From: Prorocentrum cordatum
Lineage: Eukaryota; Sar; Dinophyceae; Prorocentrales; Prorocentraceae
Length of the DNA stretch: 64,000 nt
NCBI GenBank assembly: GCA_963575745.1
Contig: CAUYUJ010017642.1
Span: forward strand, 165,469-229,468
Reading direction: 5' to 3'
Each line of letters opens with the position of its first letter. Position 1 is the stretch's first letter. A program made the translations under genes and the position numbers. Shown piece by piece: positions 22,759-33,200 of this stretch. The notes beneath the pieces are model-generated. The model was not told where the DNA came from, did no database searches, and worked only from the letters and a program-made list of their open reading frames with translations.

Positions 22759-25118
22759 ATGAAGTTCGCCACCGAGCTGCGGCGCCACCGGGTCCCAGAG
22801 TACGGCGACCACTGCCTGGAGTACGAGCTGATGCGGGAGGCCCTGAAGCGAGGCGAGCAGGAGGTCGTGAAGCGAGGCGAGCCGGAGCTCATCGTCCGGT
22901 CCTTTTGCCAGACCCTGTCGGCCCAGGTCAAGAGGGTCCACGCGTTCAGTCTCGGCATCCTCAAGGCCATCCTGGAGCGCGCGCGGCTGCTGGGGTCGCC
23001 AGAGCTGTTCTCGGAGACCGCGTGGATGCAGCTCGTGTCGGAGGTCGACCGTTTCCAGAGCTTCGCCTGGTACAACTGCGAGGGCGTCAGGATGATCATC
23101 GAGGAGCTCGGGGAGAAGTTCGGGCCGTCCGTCGCGAAGCAGCTCGGGGCCTGTGGCCTGCGGAGGAGCCCCCTGGTGGACGGGACGGACATCGACCTGT
23201 GGCTGAGGGTGCCGGCGCGGCGGTGCGCGGAGTTGTCGGAGGGAGGCAAGAGGCCCCCCCAGCTCGAGTTCTGGCTGCAGGAGTTCATGGTCGGATGCAG
23301 CCGCGCGAGCGCGAAGATTGCGGGGCAGCGCCTCCTGGAGTTCTGGACGCGCGGCTACTCGCAGAAGGTCACGCTGGCGGTGAGGAACACCTTCCTCGAG
23401 CTCTCCGACGGCGGCGAGGCGTGTCGGCACGGGCCGCGCCGCGCCCAGTCCCTGCCTCCGCGGGCGCTGGCTGGCGCTGGCGATGGCCCCAGAGGCGATC
23501 AGGGGTGGACAGAACCCCCAACAGTGACACGTCGATTAGTGAATTGTCCGTGTTCGGTTCTCGAGAGGGCGCCGTGGCCGTCATTTTCCAGGCCTGCGCC
23601 CGCCAGGTTTGGGCCTCGGGTCGTTTTCACTAAACCACGTTTTACTAAAGGGGGGTCTGTCCAGCCCGGAGGCGAGGGCTTGGAGCGCAGGTCGGCGGGG
23701 GACTCCCCGGGCACGGCGGGCGCGCGGGCCGGCGCGCGGGGCGGCGAGGCGCGCCGCCCGGCGTGCGCCTCGCCGCCCGCGCGCGGCGGCGCCGCGGCCG
23801 ACGCGGAGCAGCCCGCGCCCGCGCCAGGCGAGCGCCGGGGGACGTGCGCAGGCCCCGCTGCGAGGCCGCGCCGTCGCCGCCGGCGCACGCGGAGGCGCGG
23901 GGCGGCGGCGCCCGGCCGGGGCGCGGGCGGGCGCAGGGCGCCGGCCGCGCCACGGGCGCAGCCTCCCCGGGAGGCCCCGCGCCCCGGTGGTGGCGCGACA
24001 TCGCAGAGGTTCGAGCAGTCCCAGACCCCCTCGCGTCGTGAAAAAATCACGACGGGAAGTTTTTCGCTATTTTCGGCCTCTGGGGGCCCCTACCGGGCCT
24101 CGGGAGCGTCAAAAAACGACTCAGGATGCAAAGCCGGTCATGGGGAAAGGGTCGGGACCTCTGGGGGTCGACGTAATGAAAAAATCATGACGTCGGGGGT
24201 CTGGGGTGGCGAAGCGTCCTGGCTCGCCTCTATAGGCCCACCAAGAGATGTTCTGAGAACTTCTTGCGGTTTGCACGAAACGGTTCTTCGAACCTCTCTT
24301 GCTGGGACCGTCTTGTTTCAGTACATCGGGCTGATGTTCTAAGATAATTGCTTTTGTTTTTGTAACATTTTTGGGTTCTACGAACCCTTCGTGGTAGGCC
24401 TATAGGAATGCCGGGACGGTCGGTCCCTGCTCAAGAGGTGTGCCCGCTGTCGGGCTTCCCCGTGAGCATGCTGCCATACCCCCCGTACAAGCTCCATGCC
24501 CGAGCGGAGCGTTCGAAGGACGGCGTGCGACTGGTGGACGGCCCGTACCTGGTGCTGCAGGTGCTCGCCACGTGGGACTTCGCCGTCATCGGCCAGGCGC
24601 TCACGGCCTCGGACATCACCTCCCTGGACCTGTACATGAAGCAGTGCAAGCTCGGGCCCTTTCGGCTGGGCACGGCCCTGGAGCTGCAGCGGGACGGGGC
24701 GCCCGCCGCGCTCCGGGAGCTGCAGGCCCTCCGGGCGAGGGCGCGCCGGCGCCTCGAGAGCGTGCAGCACATCCAGCGGGTGCGCCTCGGCAAGTGGGCC
24801 GGCAGCCCGAGGGGCGCCGCCGCGTCAGGCGGCGGCCGGGCCGCCGCCGCCGCCCCGAGGGCCGCCGCAGGCAGCCCCGAGGAGGGCGAGCCGCCGGCCC
24901 GAGAGGCGAGCGCTCCTCCTCCTCCTCCTCCTCCTCCTCCTCCTCCTCCTCCTCCTCCTCCTCCTCCTCCTCCTCCTCCTCCTCCTCCTCCTCCTCCTCC
25001 CCCTCCTCCCCCTCCTCCTCCTCCTCCTCCTCCTCCTCCTCCTCCTCCTCCTCCTCCTCCACCTCCTCCTCCCTCTCCTCGCCAGGCGCGTGGCACCAGG
25101 CGCAACAGGCAGGCGTGA
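22759..25118 (+). CDS. SPX-domain protein with proline-rich tail (two main exons)
   Basis: The ATG at 22759 opens with MKFATELRRHRVPEYG, matching the SPX start (MKFxK...PEW). Residues 1 to ~140 cover the domain, with a middle helix (RSFCQTLSAQVKRVHAF) and a third core segment YNCEGVRMIIEELGEK at residues 105-120. SPX domains usually bind inositol polyphosphates and report phosphate status. Here Y22 is kept and R26 stands in for lysine, but the third-helix lysines are replaced. Coding runs to about 23430 or 23504. A linker follows to 24037, then a GT-AG intron to about 24436. The next exon starts near VCPLSGFPVSMLPYPPYKL and holds GPYLVLQVLATWDFAVIGQ, MKQCKLGPF and an Arg-rich helix. It ends in 53 consecutive prolines (24915-25073) and a TGA at 25116. 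No EXS, VTC, RING or transporter domain follows. The SPX call is firm; exon joins are tentative. Confidence 0.65.
23502..23667 (+). mobile_element. 166-bp inverted-repeat element, introner-like
   Basis: GGGGTGGACAGAACCCCC at 23502-23519 is inverted as GGGGGGTCTGTCCAGCCC at 23650-23667 (16 of 18 pair). GT at 23505 and AG at 23663-23664 lie inside the two arms, so the element could be spliced out as a 160-base GT-AG intron. AGGCGA occurs at 23493-23498 and at 23670-23675, a possible target duplication offset by 2-3 bases. It lies just behind the SPX-coding exon. Confidence 0.5.
24038..24436 (+). other. Probable intron of the SPX gene with dispersed repeat
   Basis: It starts GTGAAAAAATCACGACGGG and ends GCTCAAG before the VCPLSG exon. 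A related phrase (AATGAAAAAATCATGACGTC) begins again near 24176, so two ~138-bp subunits are in tandem. The same pair recurs at 27805-27975. After 24240 the sequence turns T-rich, as intron 3' ends often do. Confidence 0.5.
24915..25078 (+). repeat. (CCT)n tract, in frame with the SPX gene
   Basis: Almost pure CCT with a few CCC and CCA. In the frame of the upstream exon it gives an unbroken run of 53 prolines. Confidence 0.95.
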
Positions 25119-25259
25119 GGCTTCGGCGCCGTCCTGCCGCTGGCCGCTGGGGTCCGCCGCGACGCCGCGGCGCGGCCCGCGGCGAGCGCAGCGCTGCGCC
25201 GCCGCGAGCCGCGCGGCGCGGCGCCCTGGCGGCGGCGGGCGGCCCGCGCGGGCGGGGGC

Positions 25260-25312
25260 TCCCCCCCCCCCCCCCAACACCCCTGCTCGCCCCCCCCCCC
25301 CCCCCCACTTCT
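25260..25312 (+). repeat. Two C-runs
   Basis: Homopolymeric C stretches at 25260-25275 and 25290-25306 separate the SPX gene from the CAT tract. Confidence 0.85.
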
Positions 25313-25489
25313 CTGAGTCATCCTGGTGCCTGCCGCACGGGTTCTGCCGGCAAGGCGTGGCGGCGCGCGCACGATGCTTGAGGGCTTAGCAGTCATGAGT
25401 GGAGCTCAGTCGTTGCTGGACCCAAACATCGCGCGGTGTTGGTCCTCGTGTTGAAGAGACAGCGCCATGCGTCACTCCTCCCGCTCACC

Positions 25490-25491
25490 AC

Positions 25492-25573
<82 letters not shown>

Positions 25574-25583
25574 GTCATCGTCA

Positions 25584-25618
<35 letters not shown>

Positions 25619-25679
25619 ATCCTCATCATCAGCATCAGCAGCAGCATCAGCATCAGCATCAGCATCAGCATCAGCATCG

Positions 25680-25718
<39 letters not shown>

Positions 25719-25905
25719 GCATCAGCATTATCATCCTCACCTTCATCATTATGAACATCATCAGCAGCAGCATCTTCACCATCAGCAGCAACAGCAGCAG
25801 CATCATCATCACCATCACTCATCGCCATCGTCAACTCCATCGTAGTCGTCACAGTCGTCATCATCAGCATCATCATCATCTCATCATTATCGTCATCATC
25901 ATCAG

Positions 25906-25937
<32 letters not shown>

Positions 25938-25965
25938 GTCGCATCAGCATCATCATTATTGTCAG
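25490..25965 (+). repeat. (CAT/ATC)n tract with CGT and CAG variants
   Basis: About 90 bases of pure ATC are followed by blocks of ATCGTC, ATCAGC and CATCAGCAG. Frames read as poly-His, poly-Ile or poly-Ser on + and poly-Asp or poly-Met on -. None is a credible gene. Confidence 0.95.
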
Positions 25966-26054
25966 TATCCTTAATGATTTTGGTGGTATTATTTTCATGG
26001 CCGTTCTCATCACCAGCATCGTCATCACCATCGCCTTCATCATCACCATCAGCG

Positions 26055-26740
26055 CCATGAGTTTCGGCACTCCCCTCACACGTTTCGTGGCCCCAGAGGA
26101 ATCTCCACCTAAGGCCCCACTGGCACCGTCAGCATGTGGACGACACTCCCGTCTCGACACACCCCTCACACGTTCCGTGGCCCCATAGGGAGCTCCACCT
26201 GAGGCCCCAGAAGCGCAGTTCGCATGTGGGCGCCACCCCCGTTTCGGCACACCCGCACACGTGTCGTGGCCCCATGGGGAGCTCCACCTGAGGCCCCAGA
26301 AGCGCAGTTCGCATGTGGGCGCCACCCTCGTTTCGGCACACCCCTCACACTACAATATTCGTGGCCCCATAGGGAGCTCCAGCTCAGGTCCCAGTGGCGC
26401 AGTTCGCATGCGGGTGTCACCCCCGTTCTGGCACACCCCTCACACGCTGCGTGGCCCCATATGGAGCTGCACCCAAGGTCTCAGTGACAGAGTTCGCATG
26501 TGGACTTCACGCTCGTTTCGGTACACTCCTCACACGCTCCGTTGCCCCATAGGGAGCTCCACCGAAGGCCCAGTGGCACGTGGGCGTCACGCCCGTTTCG
26601 GCACACCCCTCACACGTTTCGTGGCCCATGAGGGGGCTCTACCTCAGGCCCCAGTGGCAGCGCCCGCATGGCAGCCCCGCCCCATTGCGGCACACCTTTC
26701 AAACGCTTCGTGGCCCCATAAGGAGATCCACAGAAGGCGA
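26055..26740 (+). repeat. ~90-bp repeat family, locus 4 (about seven units)
   Basis: Units share TTTCGGCACACCCCTCACACG, GTGGCCCCATAGGGAGCTCC and GCAGTTCGCATGTGGGCG. This is a distinct sub-variant (GCAGTTCGCATG in place of GGTGCCCACATG), in the same orientation as the other loci. Confidence 0.85.
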
Positions 26741-27800
26741 CGCCCACAACGACGGCACTCACAACTGCATATGGTTGGGTCCTTCGCCTGGATATGTTTT
26801 GTTGTTCTGCATCCCAGCTCGATGCCGTCAGGCTCTGTGTTTCAAATTCGCATTGGTTTGGTTTCACAGGAGCCTGCCGCTTCAAGAAGTGGAGTCATCG
26901 CCCCTCTTGATCTTCCTTCCGCCCCAACGTGATCGCAGGGGTGTGCTTGTTGCCTCACTTCATGTTCGTCTAACCTCCCTTCGCGGCTCGCCACGCCTGC
27001 TTGCAGGCGGCAGAACCTTTGGGCGCATGTGCATTGCGCGTCGCGGGACCAGTTCCCGCACACACTATTCAAAACCGATGAGCAGCCTGTGTCCTCGTTA
27101 CGTGAGCCTGGGCCGCGGTTGCGACTGCCAGCGGCGCAAAGGCCGGTGCACGCTGGAGCAGGTATAGACAAAGACGAACAAGCGAAAGTTGCCGGCAATC
27201 ACGGGCAGCCATGGTAAAGGTCGCCCTGCGCTTGACAAGCGCCAGTCCTGGACGGCAATTGGCAGACACTCCAGATCTCACAATAGTGGGGGGGGTCAAT
27301 AAAGTGTTTTACGGCTCGTTTCGAACCTTCCCCAAAAGCGGCGCAACCGCATCACAACCCGAAGTGAACCCCCTTTGGGAGGCAAGTGAGGGTCCAGAAT
27401 CGAGACCCCCTGGGATGTTGTTTGACGAGGCCCGTTGAACCCCCCAAAAGTAGACCCCCCACACCATGACGAGATCTGGTGTACATGTGTGCATCCACTT
27501 TCTTCTTGTATCTTGCGTGTGCCGCCCTCGACGCCGAGAGTCTGCGGCAGGCGGCTCGCCCAGCTCTGCTGGCGGGCGGGCGACGGCTGCAGCGCTCGCT
27601 TCGGCGAAGCGGCCAGGACCCTGACTCGGGTCGGGCGAAAGGGGGGGATTGGGAAAGGGGGGGTTACGAAATTTGCTGCATGCAGCTGGTTTCGGCGTCA
27701 CCGAGGGGCCCATTCCTCGATACATAGCCGCCTCTGGCGCCGGGAGGCGCTGGGAAAATCAGCTACGTGAGCTGATTCTCAAACGCCCGACCCGACTGAC
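26741..27800. other. No supported gene
   Basis: Short open frames with ordinary composition occur (for example 27029-27217 +), but none is long or recognisable. G-runs lie near 27288 and 27643. Confidence 0.4.
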
Positions 27801-27804
27801 CTCC

Positions 27805-27975
27805 AACGCATTGAACAAAAATCAAGACGGAGGTTTTCCTAGATTTTCGGCCACTAGCGGCCCTCGCCGGGCCCCGGGACCGCAAAAAAACGACTCAGGA
27901 TGAAGAACCGGTCCTGGCGAATCAGAGTCGAGGTTTCTGGGGACTCCGTATTGAATAACAAAAAAAACGACTTCG
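27805..27975 (+). repeat. Second copy of the SPX-intron element
   Basis: ATTGAACAAAAATCAAGACGG, TTTTCGGCCACTAGCGGCCC, AAAAAACGACTCAGGATG and ATTGAATAACAAAAAAAACGAC follow in the same order and spacing as the elements at 24038-24190. Confidence 0.65.
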
Positions 27976-28039
27976 GATCTCTGGGGAGGACTCCGCGCGT
28001 CGCTCGAGGAGCGAGGCATCGGAGGTCTCAGCGGGCTGC

Positions 28040-28420
28040 CCGGGTCGGAAACTGGAGCATATAACCCCACCCCCCGGATAATAATTGACCCCCTTAAAAA
28101 TTTGAGAGTTTATTATCCCCGACCAATACAGTTAGGTCGGGCCTGTCGAGGAAGATTCAAACATGTTTTATTTATTTGTTTGTTATATTATGTTTTTGCT
28201 TTTTAATTCAAAAAATCAGGGGATTACTTTTCCAGTACTTTTCTAAATTCATTTTTTGCGCACGCTTGGACTGTTACAATTTTTCCTAGAAAATCGGCCT
28301 GTCGGGGGACAGGCCCGACCCAATGCCAGGGTCGGAAAATGGAGAATATCACCCCCACCCCCGGATAATAATGACCCCCCCCCCTATCCATTGAGAGTTT
28401 ATTATCCCGGGCCACTGCAG
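28040..28420 (+). repeat. ~288-bp direct duplication with GGATAATAA/TTATTATCC hairpins
   Basis: GGGTCGGAAA(A/C)TGGAG near 28042 and 28329 each precede a C-rich patch and a GGATAATAA...TTATTATCC inverted repeat (28076-28084 with 28110-28118; 28363-28371 with 28399-28407). The spacer between copies is AT-rich. Confidence 0.65.
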
Positions 28421-28739
28421 TCGGGCCTTGGCAGAACTGGGTTTAGTGGGACCTGGTTTAGTAATGTGTACTGGGGGGCGCCCTCCCCGCCCGTTCCACC
28501 AACCGGAACGGCCGCCACCCGAAAAAACACCAGCTACGGCAGACTTAGTTTAGTGATCGGGTCCCCTTAACTGGGGTCCTGGCTATACCCGATACTGGCT
28601 TGGTCAGGGAAGATAGGCGGTAAGGCCGAACTGTTCTATCGCGGGGGGGAAGAAGCGAATCGAAGTTGCTTTCTTCTGATGTTGAACAGCAGAGATCCCC
28701 AAGGATTCCGGTTGGTTTCCTCCGGTATGTCATGGATGT

Positions 28740-28875
28740 CCTAGAGGATTTGGTGGACTTCCGAAGGATGCATATAGATGTCCGAGAATATCGTATGGAT
28801 GTCCGAAGGATTCATATAGATGTCTGAAAGAATCCGATTGGTGTCCTGAAACATTACATACAAGTCCTTTGGCAA
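28740..28875 (+). repeat. 21-bp minisatellite, block 1 (+ orientation)
   Basis: GATGTCCGAAGGATTCATATA-type units read forward. They start right after a unique stretch at 28430-28735 in which I see no gene. Confidence 0.7.
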
Positions 28876-28889
28876 TCCACAACAATCCG

Positions 28890-30625
28890 CAGGAAATGCA
28901 AGGCATTCGTCATAATTTCCATAAGGCCACCTTGGGACTTCATAGGACATTCCACAGGAAATGTATAGGAGTGCTTAGGACGTCCATATGATTCCTTAGG
29001 AAGCCCATTGGATTCGTCAGAAAATCAAGTTTTTTTGGAACGCGTAAGATTTCTTCAAACATCCATGCGGTTGTTTAGGAATTCCATCGGGTTTATTTGG
29101 ACATCCATAAGGTTCTGGAGGACATCCATAGGACCCCTTAGGAACACATGCCGGCTTCCTTAGGACATTCATGTGAGTCCTTCGGAAATCCAAAGGGACC
29201 CGACGGACATCCATACTATTCGGCTGGAAGTCCATGGGATTCTTGGGGACATCCATCGGTGATTAGGACATCCATAGGATTTCTACAGCAATCCGATGAC
29301 ATCCATCGGGCTCCGATGGGATTCCTGAAGCCGCAGGAAATTCACAGGACCACTTAGGGAATCGAGTGGACTCCGTTTTAGAAAGCTTTGGGTATCCACC
29401 AGCAATATATAAAGCCCCTTGGGGCATCCATGGGGTCCCTTCGGACATCCATCGGATTTCTTTGGGAATCTATAGGATCCCCAAAGACATCCACAAGATT
29501 CGATGGGGAACTCATCGGGTCCGGACATCAGTGGGATTCTTAGGGGAACCCATCGGAATTCAGAGGAAATCCATAGGGCCCCTTTGGAAATCCAAAGGAT
29601 GCCGCAGGAAATCCACGGGACCCCGTAGGACATCCAAAGGAATCTTTTAGAAAACCACGAGGTGCCTGCGACAATCCATAAGATTCCTCAGGACATCCAT
29701 GGGATTTCTTGCGACATGCATCGGGTCCGTTAGGATATCCATCGGGTTCCTTTGGGGATTAATGGGGTCCTTCAAGAAAGCCATACGATGCGGTAGGACA
29801 CCCATCGGATTGCTGAGGCAATCCATCGGATTCTTTAGGGAACTTTTTTTTTTTCGGAAACCTTAGGGACACCATAGGCACCATTAACTACACGATCGGA
29901 TTCCTTAGGACATCCACCAGATTCCTGAGAAAACCCATTGGTTTCTTCATGCAATACATAGGACTCCTTGGGGCATCCATGGGATCCATTAGGACATCCA
30001 TAAGATTCGGGTGGACATCTATAAAAGCCTTTGGGCCATCCATAGGATTGCTCCGGCAATCCATTCGAGTCCTTAGGCAATCCACGCGATTCCCGCGGAA
30101 ACCCATGGGGCCCCTCAGGACATATATATATGTATATATATACATATATATACATACATGCACACATATATGCACATATGTATATATACATGCATATATG
30201 CATATATATACATATATATATATAACTATGAGTATATACATATGTATATATATATATATGTATATATGTATATATAGTTATACCATATTTGGAAATCCTG
30301 AGGACTCTGAGGGAATTCCACCGGATACCTTGAGACATCCATCGGCTTTCTTGGAAAATCCATGTGGTTCCTTTTGAACATCCTGCGGAATCCGTAGGAC
30401 ATCCACAGGAATCCCCCGGACATCCATTGGTTTCTTTTGGAAACCCATCGGGCCCCGCAGGACGCCCAGTGGATTCCGGAGGAAATCCATTGGACCCCTT
30501 AGGCAATCCCATAGGTCCCCTCTCGGAACTCCATGGGGCTCATCATTGGAAAGCCACGTGTTTCATCCATGGGGCCCGTCGGAAATGCATCGGACTGCTT
30601 AGGACATCCATACTGTAATTCGTAA
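28890..30625 (-). repeat. 21-bp minisatellite, block 2 (- orientation)
   Basis: Dozens of imperfect units read as GGACATCCATAGGATTCCTTA on +, the reverse complement of the unit in the neighbouring blocks. The period is 21 bp, so heptad-repeat frames stay open on both strands. The block is interrupted by a TA-rich patch at 30118-30290. Confidence 0.85.
30118..30290. repeat. (TA)n/(CATATA)n AT-rich microsatellite
   Basis: TATATATGTATATATAC-type sequence, nearly all A/T with spaced CATG, inside the reversed 21-bp block. Confidence 0.9.
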
Positions 30626-30720
30626 GGAATCCGATGGATTCATTTTTAGAGTTTAGAAAACACAATACGCATGTCCACTTCAAAACCCAATCGGTCAGCA
30701 TTACGAGCGCACTTTCTTCG

Positions 30721-30985
30721 CAGGCCAACATGGGCGACTTCTCCAGTGTGGGCGATGCAGATATCGCCACGCGCGCGCTCGCGATGGCGCGCGTGGCGAG
30801 TTTTGCACTGCCCAGAATGAACAAGTCCTCATGTTGGCCTGGCAACGAAATTGAAAACTCAACGGTGGTGAACAGGATGTCGGGCGACACGCCCGCGCGC
30901 GCTGCGAACGCCCAATTGTCCACAATGGAAAAGATACCATGTTCGTCTGGAAACGAAAGTGAACCCTCAACGGTGGCCGTATGTT
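30721..30985. repeat. Palindromic ~107-bp element at the minisatellite switch point
   Basis: CAGGCCAACATG at 30721-30732 is exactly inverted at 30830-30841, and GCCACGCGCGC is inverted as GCGCGCGTGGC around a centre near 30781. The right part (30817-30870, ending GAAAACTCAACGGTGG) is repeated at about +107 bp with GAACCCTCAACGGTGG. Confidence 0.7.
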
Positions 30986-31084
30986 TTCTACGTCCTCAAA
31001 AATACCATCGGGCTCCTGAGGGAACTTTATGCGGATGTCCTAAGGATTCCCAGTCATTTCCAAGAAAACCATAAGAATTGACCA

Positions 31085-32100
31085 CGGATCACATGGAGTT
31101 CCTATGGAACCCCATGGAGTTCCAGAGGGGCCCCATGGATTCAAGAATCCGATGCGTTCCCCAACGGAGCCAATGGATTTCCCAAGGAATATAATGGATG
31201 CCCTCAGGGTTCCTTTGGATGTCCTTCTAATCCCATGGATTTCCGGAGCGTTCTTTTATATGCCCAAGGGGATCCCGCGGTTGCCGCAAGGACTCCGATG
31301 GGGTGTCCGACGGAATCTTCCGGATTCCCACAGGGCCCCTATGGATTTCCGTTTGGATGTTAAAGTAAGCCGATGGCATTCCTTGGGAATCGCATGGATC
31401 CCTTACGGAGACGCAAGTGATATATTGCGGAAGCCTATGGATGCCCTTGGGAATCATATAGATGCCCGCAGGAATCCCACGGTTGTCCTATGGCATCCAG
31501 TTGATTCCCGAAGGAATCTTACGAGTATCCGAAGGGATCCGATGGATTTCAAAACGAGCCCGATGGCTTTTCTAAGGAATCCGATGCGCGCCCGAAAGAA
31601 TCGGGTGGATTACCTGAGGCATCCGAAGGAATTCCCCCCGAATCCATTTTGGATATCCTCGCCAGTCCGATGGGCTTCCAAGGGTTCGGGTAGATTCATT
31701 CTATAATATGTTTGATGTCGCAAGGCATCCATTTTGGATTGCCCGGGGAATCTCAAGGATTTCCGACGGAAGCCGTTTTCAGATGTCCTCCGGACTCTAA
31801 CGGATTTCTTACGGAGTCTTCTGTGGATTCTCCGGGAATCCCATGGGTGGCCTACGGATTCCGAAAGATTACCGCATGGTGCGCGTGGATGCCCTGGGGA
31901 ATCCTTCAGATTTTCAAGAAACCAATGGATTTCTCATGGAATATTATGACGTTCTGGGATTTCTATGGATTGCCTAAGACATCCTACGGATGCCCTCCGG
32001 AACCCGATGGTTTTTTCTATAAGAATCATTGTTTCCTGCGGAATCCCATGGATTTCTTCGGGCCTCATATGCGCGCCCTCATGGGCCCCGTGGATTTCCT
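31085..32100 (+). repeat. 21-bp minisatellite, block 3 (+ orientation)
   Basis: GGAATCCGATGGATTTCC/GATGTCC-type units read forward again. Divergence is high and a few units are shortened. No gene. Confidence 0.8.
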
Positions 32101-32625
32101 GCGCGCCCTTATAATTCGGCAATAAATCATTGGATGTCCGAAGTAATGCCCCCCCACACTCGCTCGCCCAGTCCGAACGAACATGTTGACCCCCATCGTC
32201 TCCCATCGCCACAAATGAGCCGCCGCGGGCGCCTGCCTTACCTGCGCGTGCGTCGCGGCGCCGACATCGCAGACCGGATTTCGCCCAGAGAACGATAGGG
32301 CGGGCCCGGACTGCCCCGGGGCGCTTCGCTGATTTCGAAGTGACTTTCGCGCGGATTTTCCGCGGCCAGGACGGGAGATCTTCAGCGATCCACGCGACAT
32401 TCACGTCGTTTTTCGCTCGCCGCTTCGGGCGGGAATCCACGCATAAATCCGCCGCAGCGCGTCTGCGAGGCCAGGGCAACGACGTGCGCCGTTGAAAACG
32501 ATGAACAAGGATTGTATTTTACACATTAAAATCTACGTTGAACCCAAGTTTGTTTCTTGATCCGGCCCTGGGGCTCCTCCTGCCCATCGCCCTCCCGTTG
32601 ATTGCCTTGAGGGCCCCATGAGGGT
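32101..32625. other. Unique stretch, no supported gene
   Basis: GC-rich sequence such as AAATGAGCCGCCGCGGGCG. The AAATGAGCCGCC word recurs at about 38013. No protein-like frame is convincing. Confidence 0.4.
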
Positions 32626-33200
32626 CCCCCATGGAGTTCCCCAGGATTCATTTTGATGTCCTTGAGCGTTATGTGGGCGCCCTAAGGGCCCCTGTGCTTT
32701 TCCGAAGGAATCTTAAAGATCCCCCGAGGAACGCGATGCATTTCTTTATGGGGCCCCATGGATGTTCCGAGGGGCCCGATGGATTTCCGAAGCTCGCCCA
32801 TGGTATTCTCGAGGGCGCGCGTGCATGCTAAGGCAGTTCCATGGATTCCCCAAAGAAGCCGATGGAGGTCGCGAGGAACCCGATGGATCTCCGAAGGAAC
32901 CAGGTGGCGCTCGTGCGCGTCGCTGGGGCCGCGCATTTCCAAGCGCGTCGCGGGGGCTGTGCATTGCCGCGCTAATTGCTGGGGCTGCGCGCCCCTAAAG
33001 GAATCCCATGGGTTCCTCGCGGAATCCGACCGATGGATATCCTGAGGGTTCTAGTACATGTTCCAAGCTGTCCGATCGCTTTCACTGGGGCCCGATGGAA
33101 TTCCAAAAGGAATCTTTTGGATGTTCCGAGGAATCGCGCGAATGCCCAGAGGCCCCCCATGGATTCCCTTACGGAACCTTATGCATTGCGCAAGGAATTC
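32626..33200 (+). repeat. 21-bp minisatellite, block 4 (+ orientation)
   Basis: Diverged units such as CCCGATGGATTTCCGAAG and AACCCGATGGATCTCCGAAG. Confidence 0.7.

Noticed and set aside
21106-23430. 774-residue open frame on the minus strand across the (GGA)n tract
   Set aside because: It is Ser/Pro/Leu/Cys low-complexity from CCT triplets, and its N-terminal part is the antisense of the SPX coding exon.
25436-26188. Poly-Ile, poly-His, poly-Ser and poly-Asp frames in the CAT tract
   Set aside because: All are triplet-repeat translations with no unique protein sequence.
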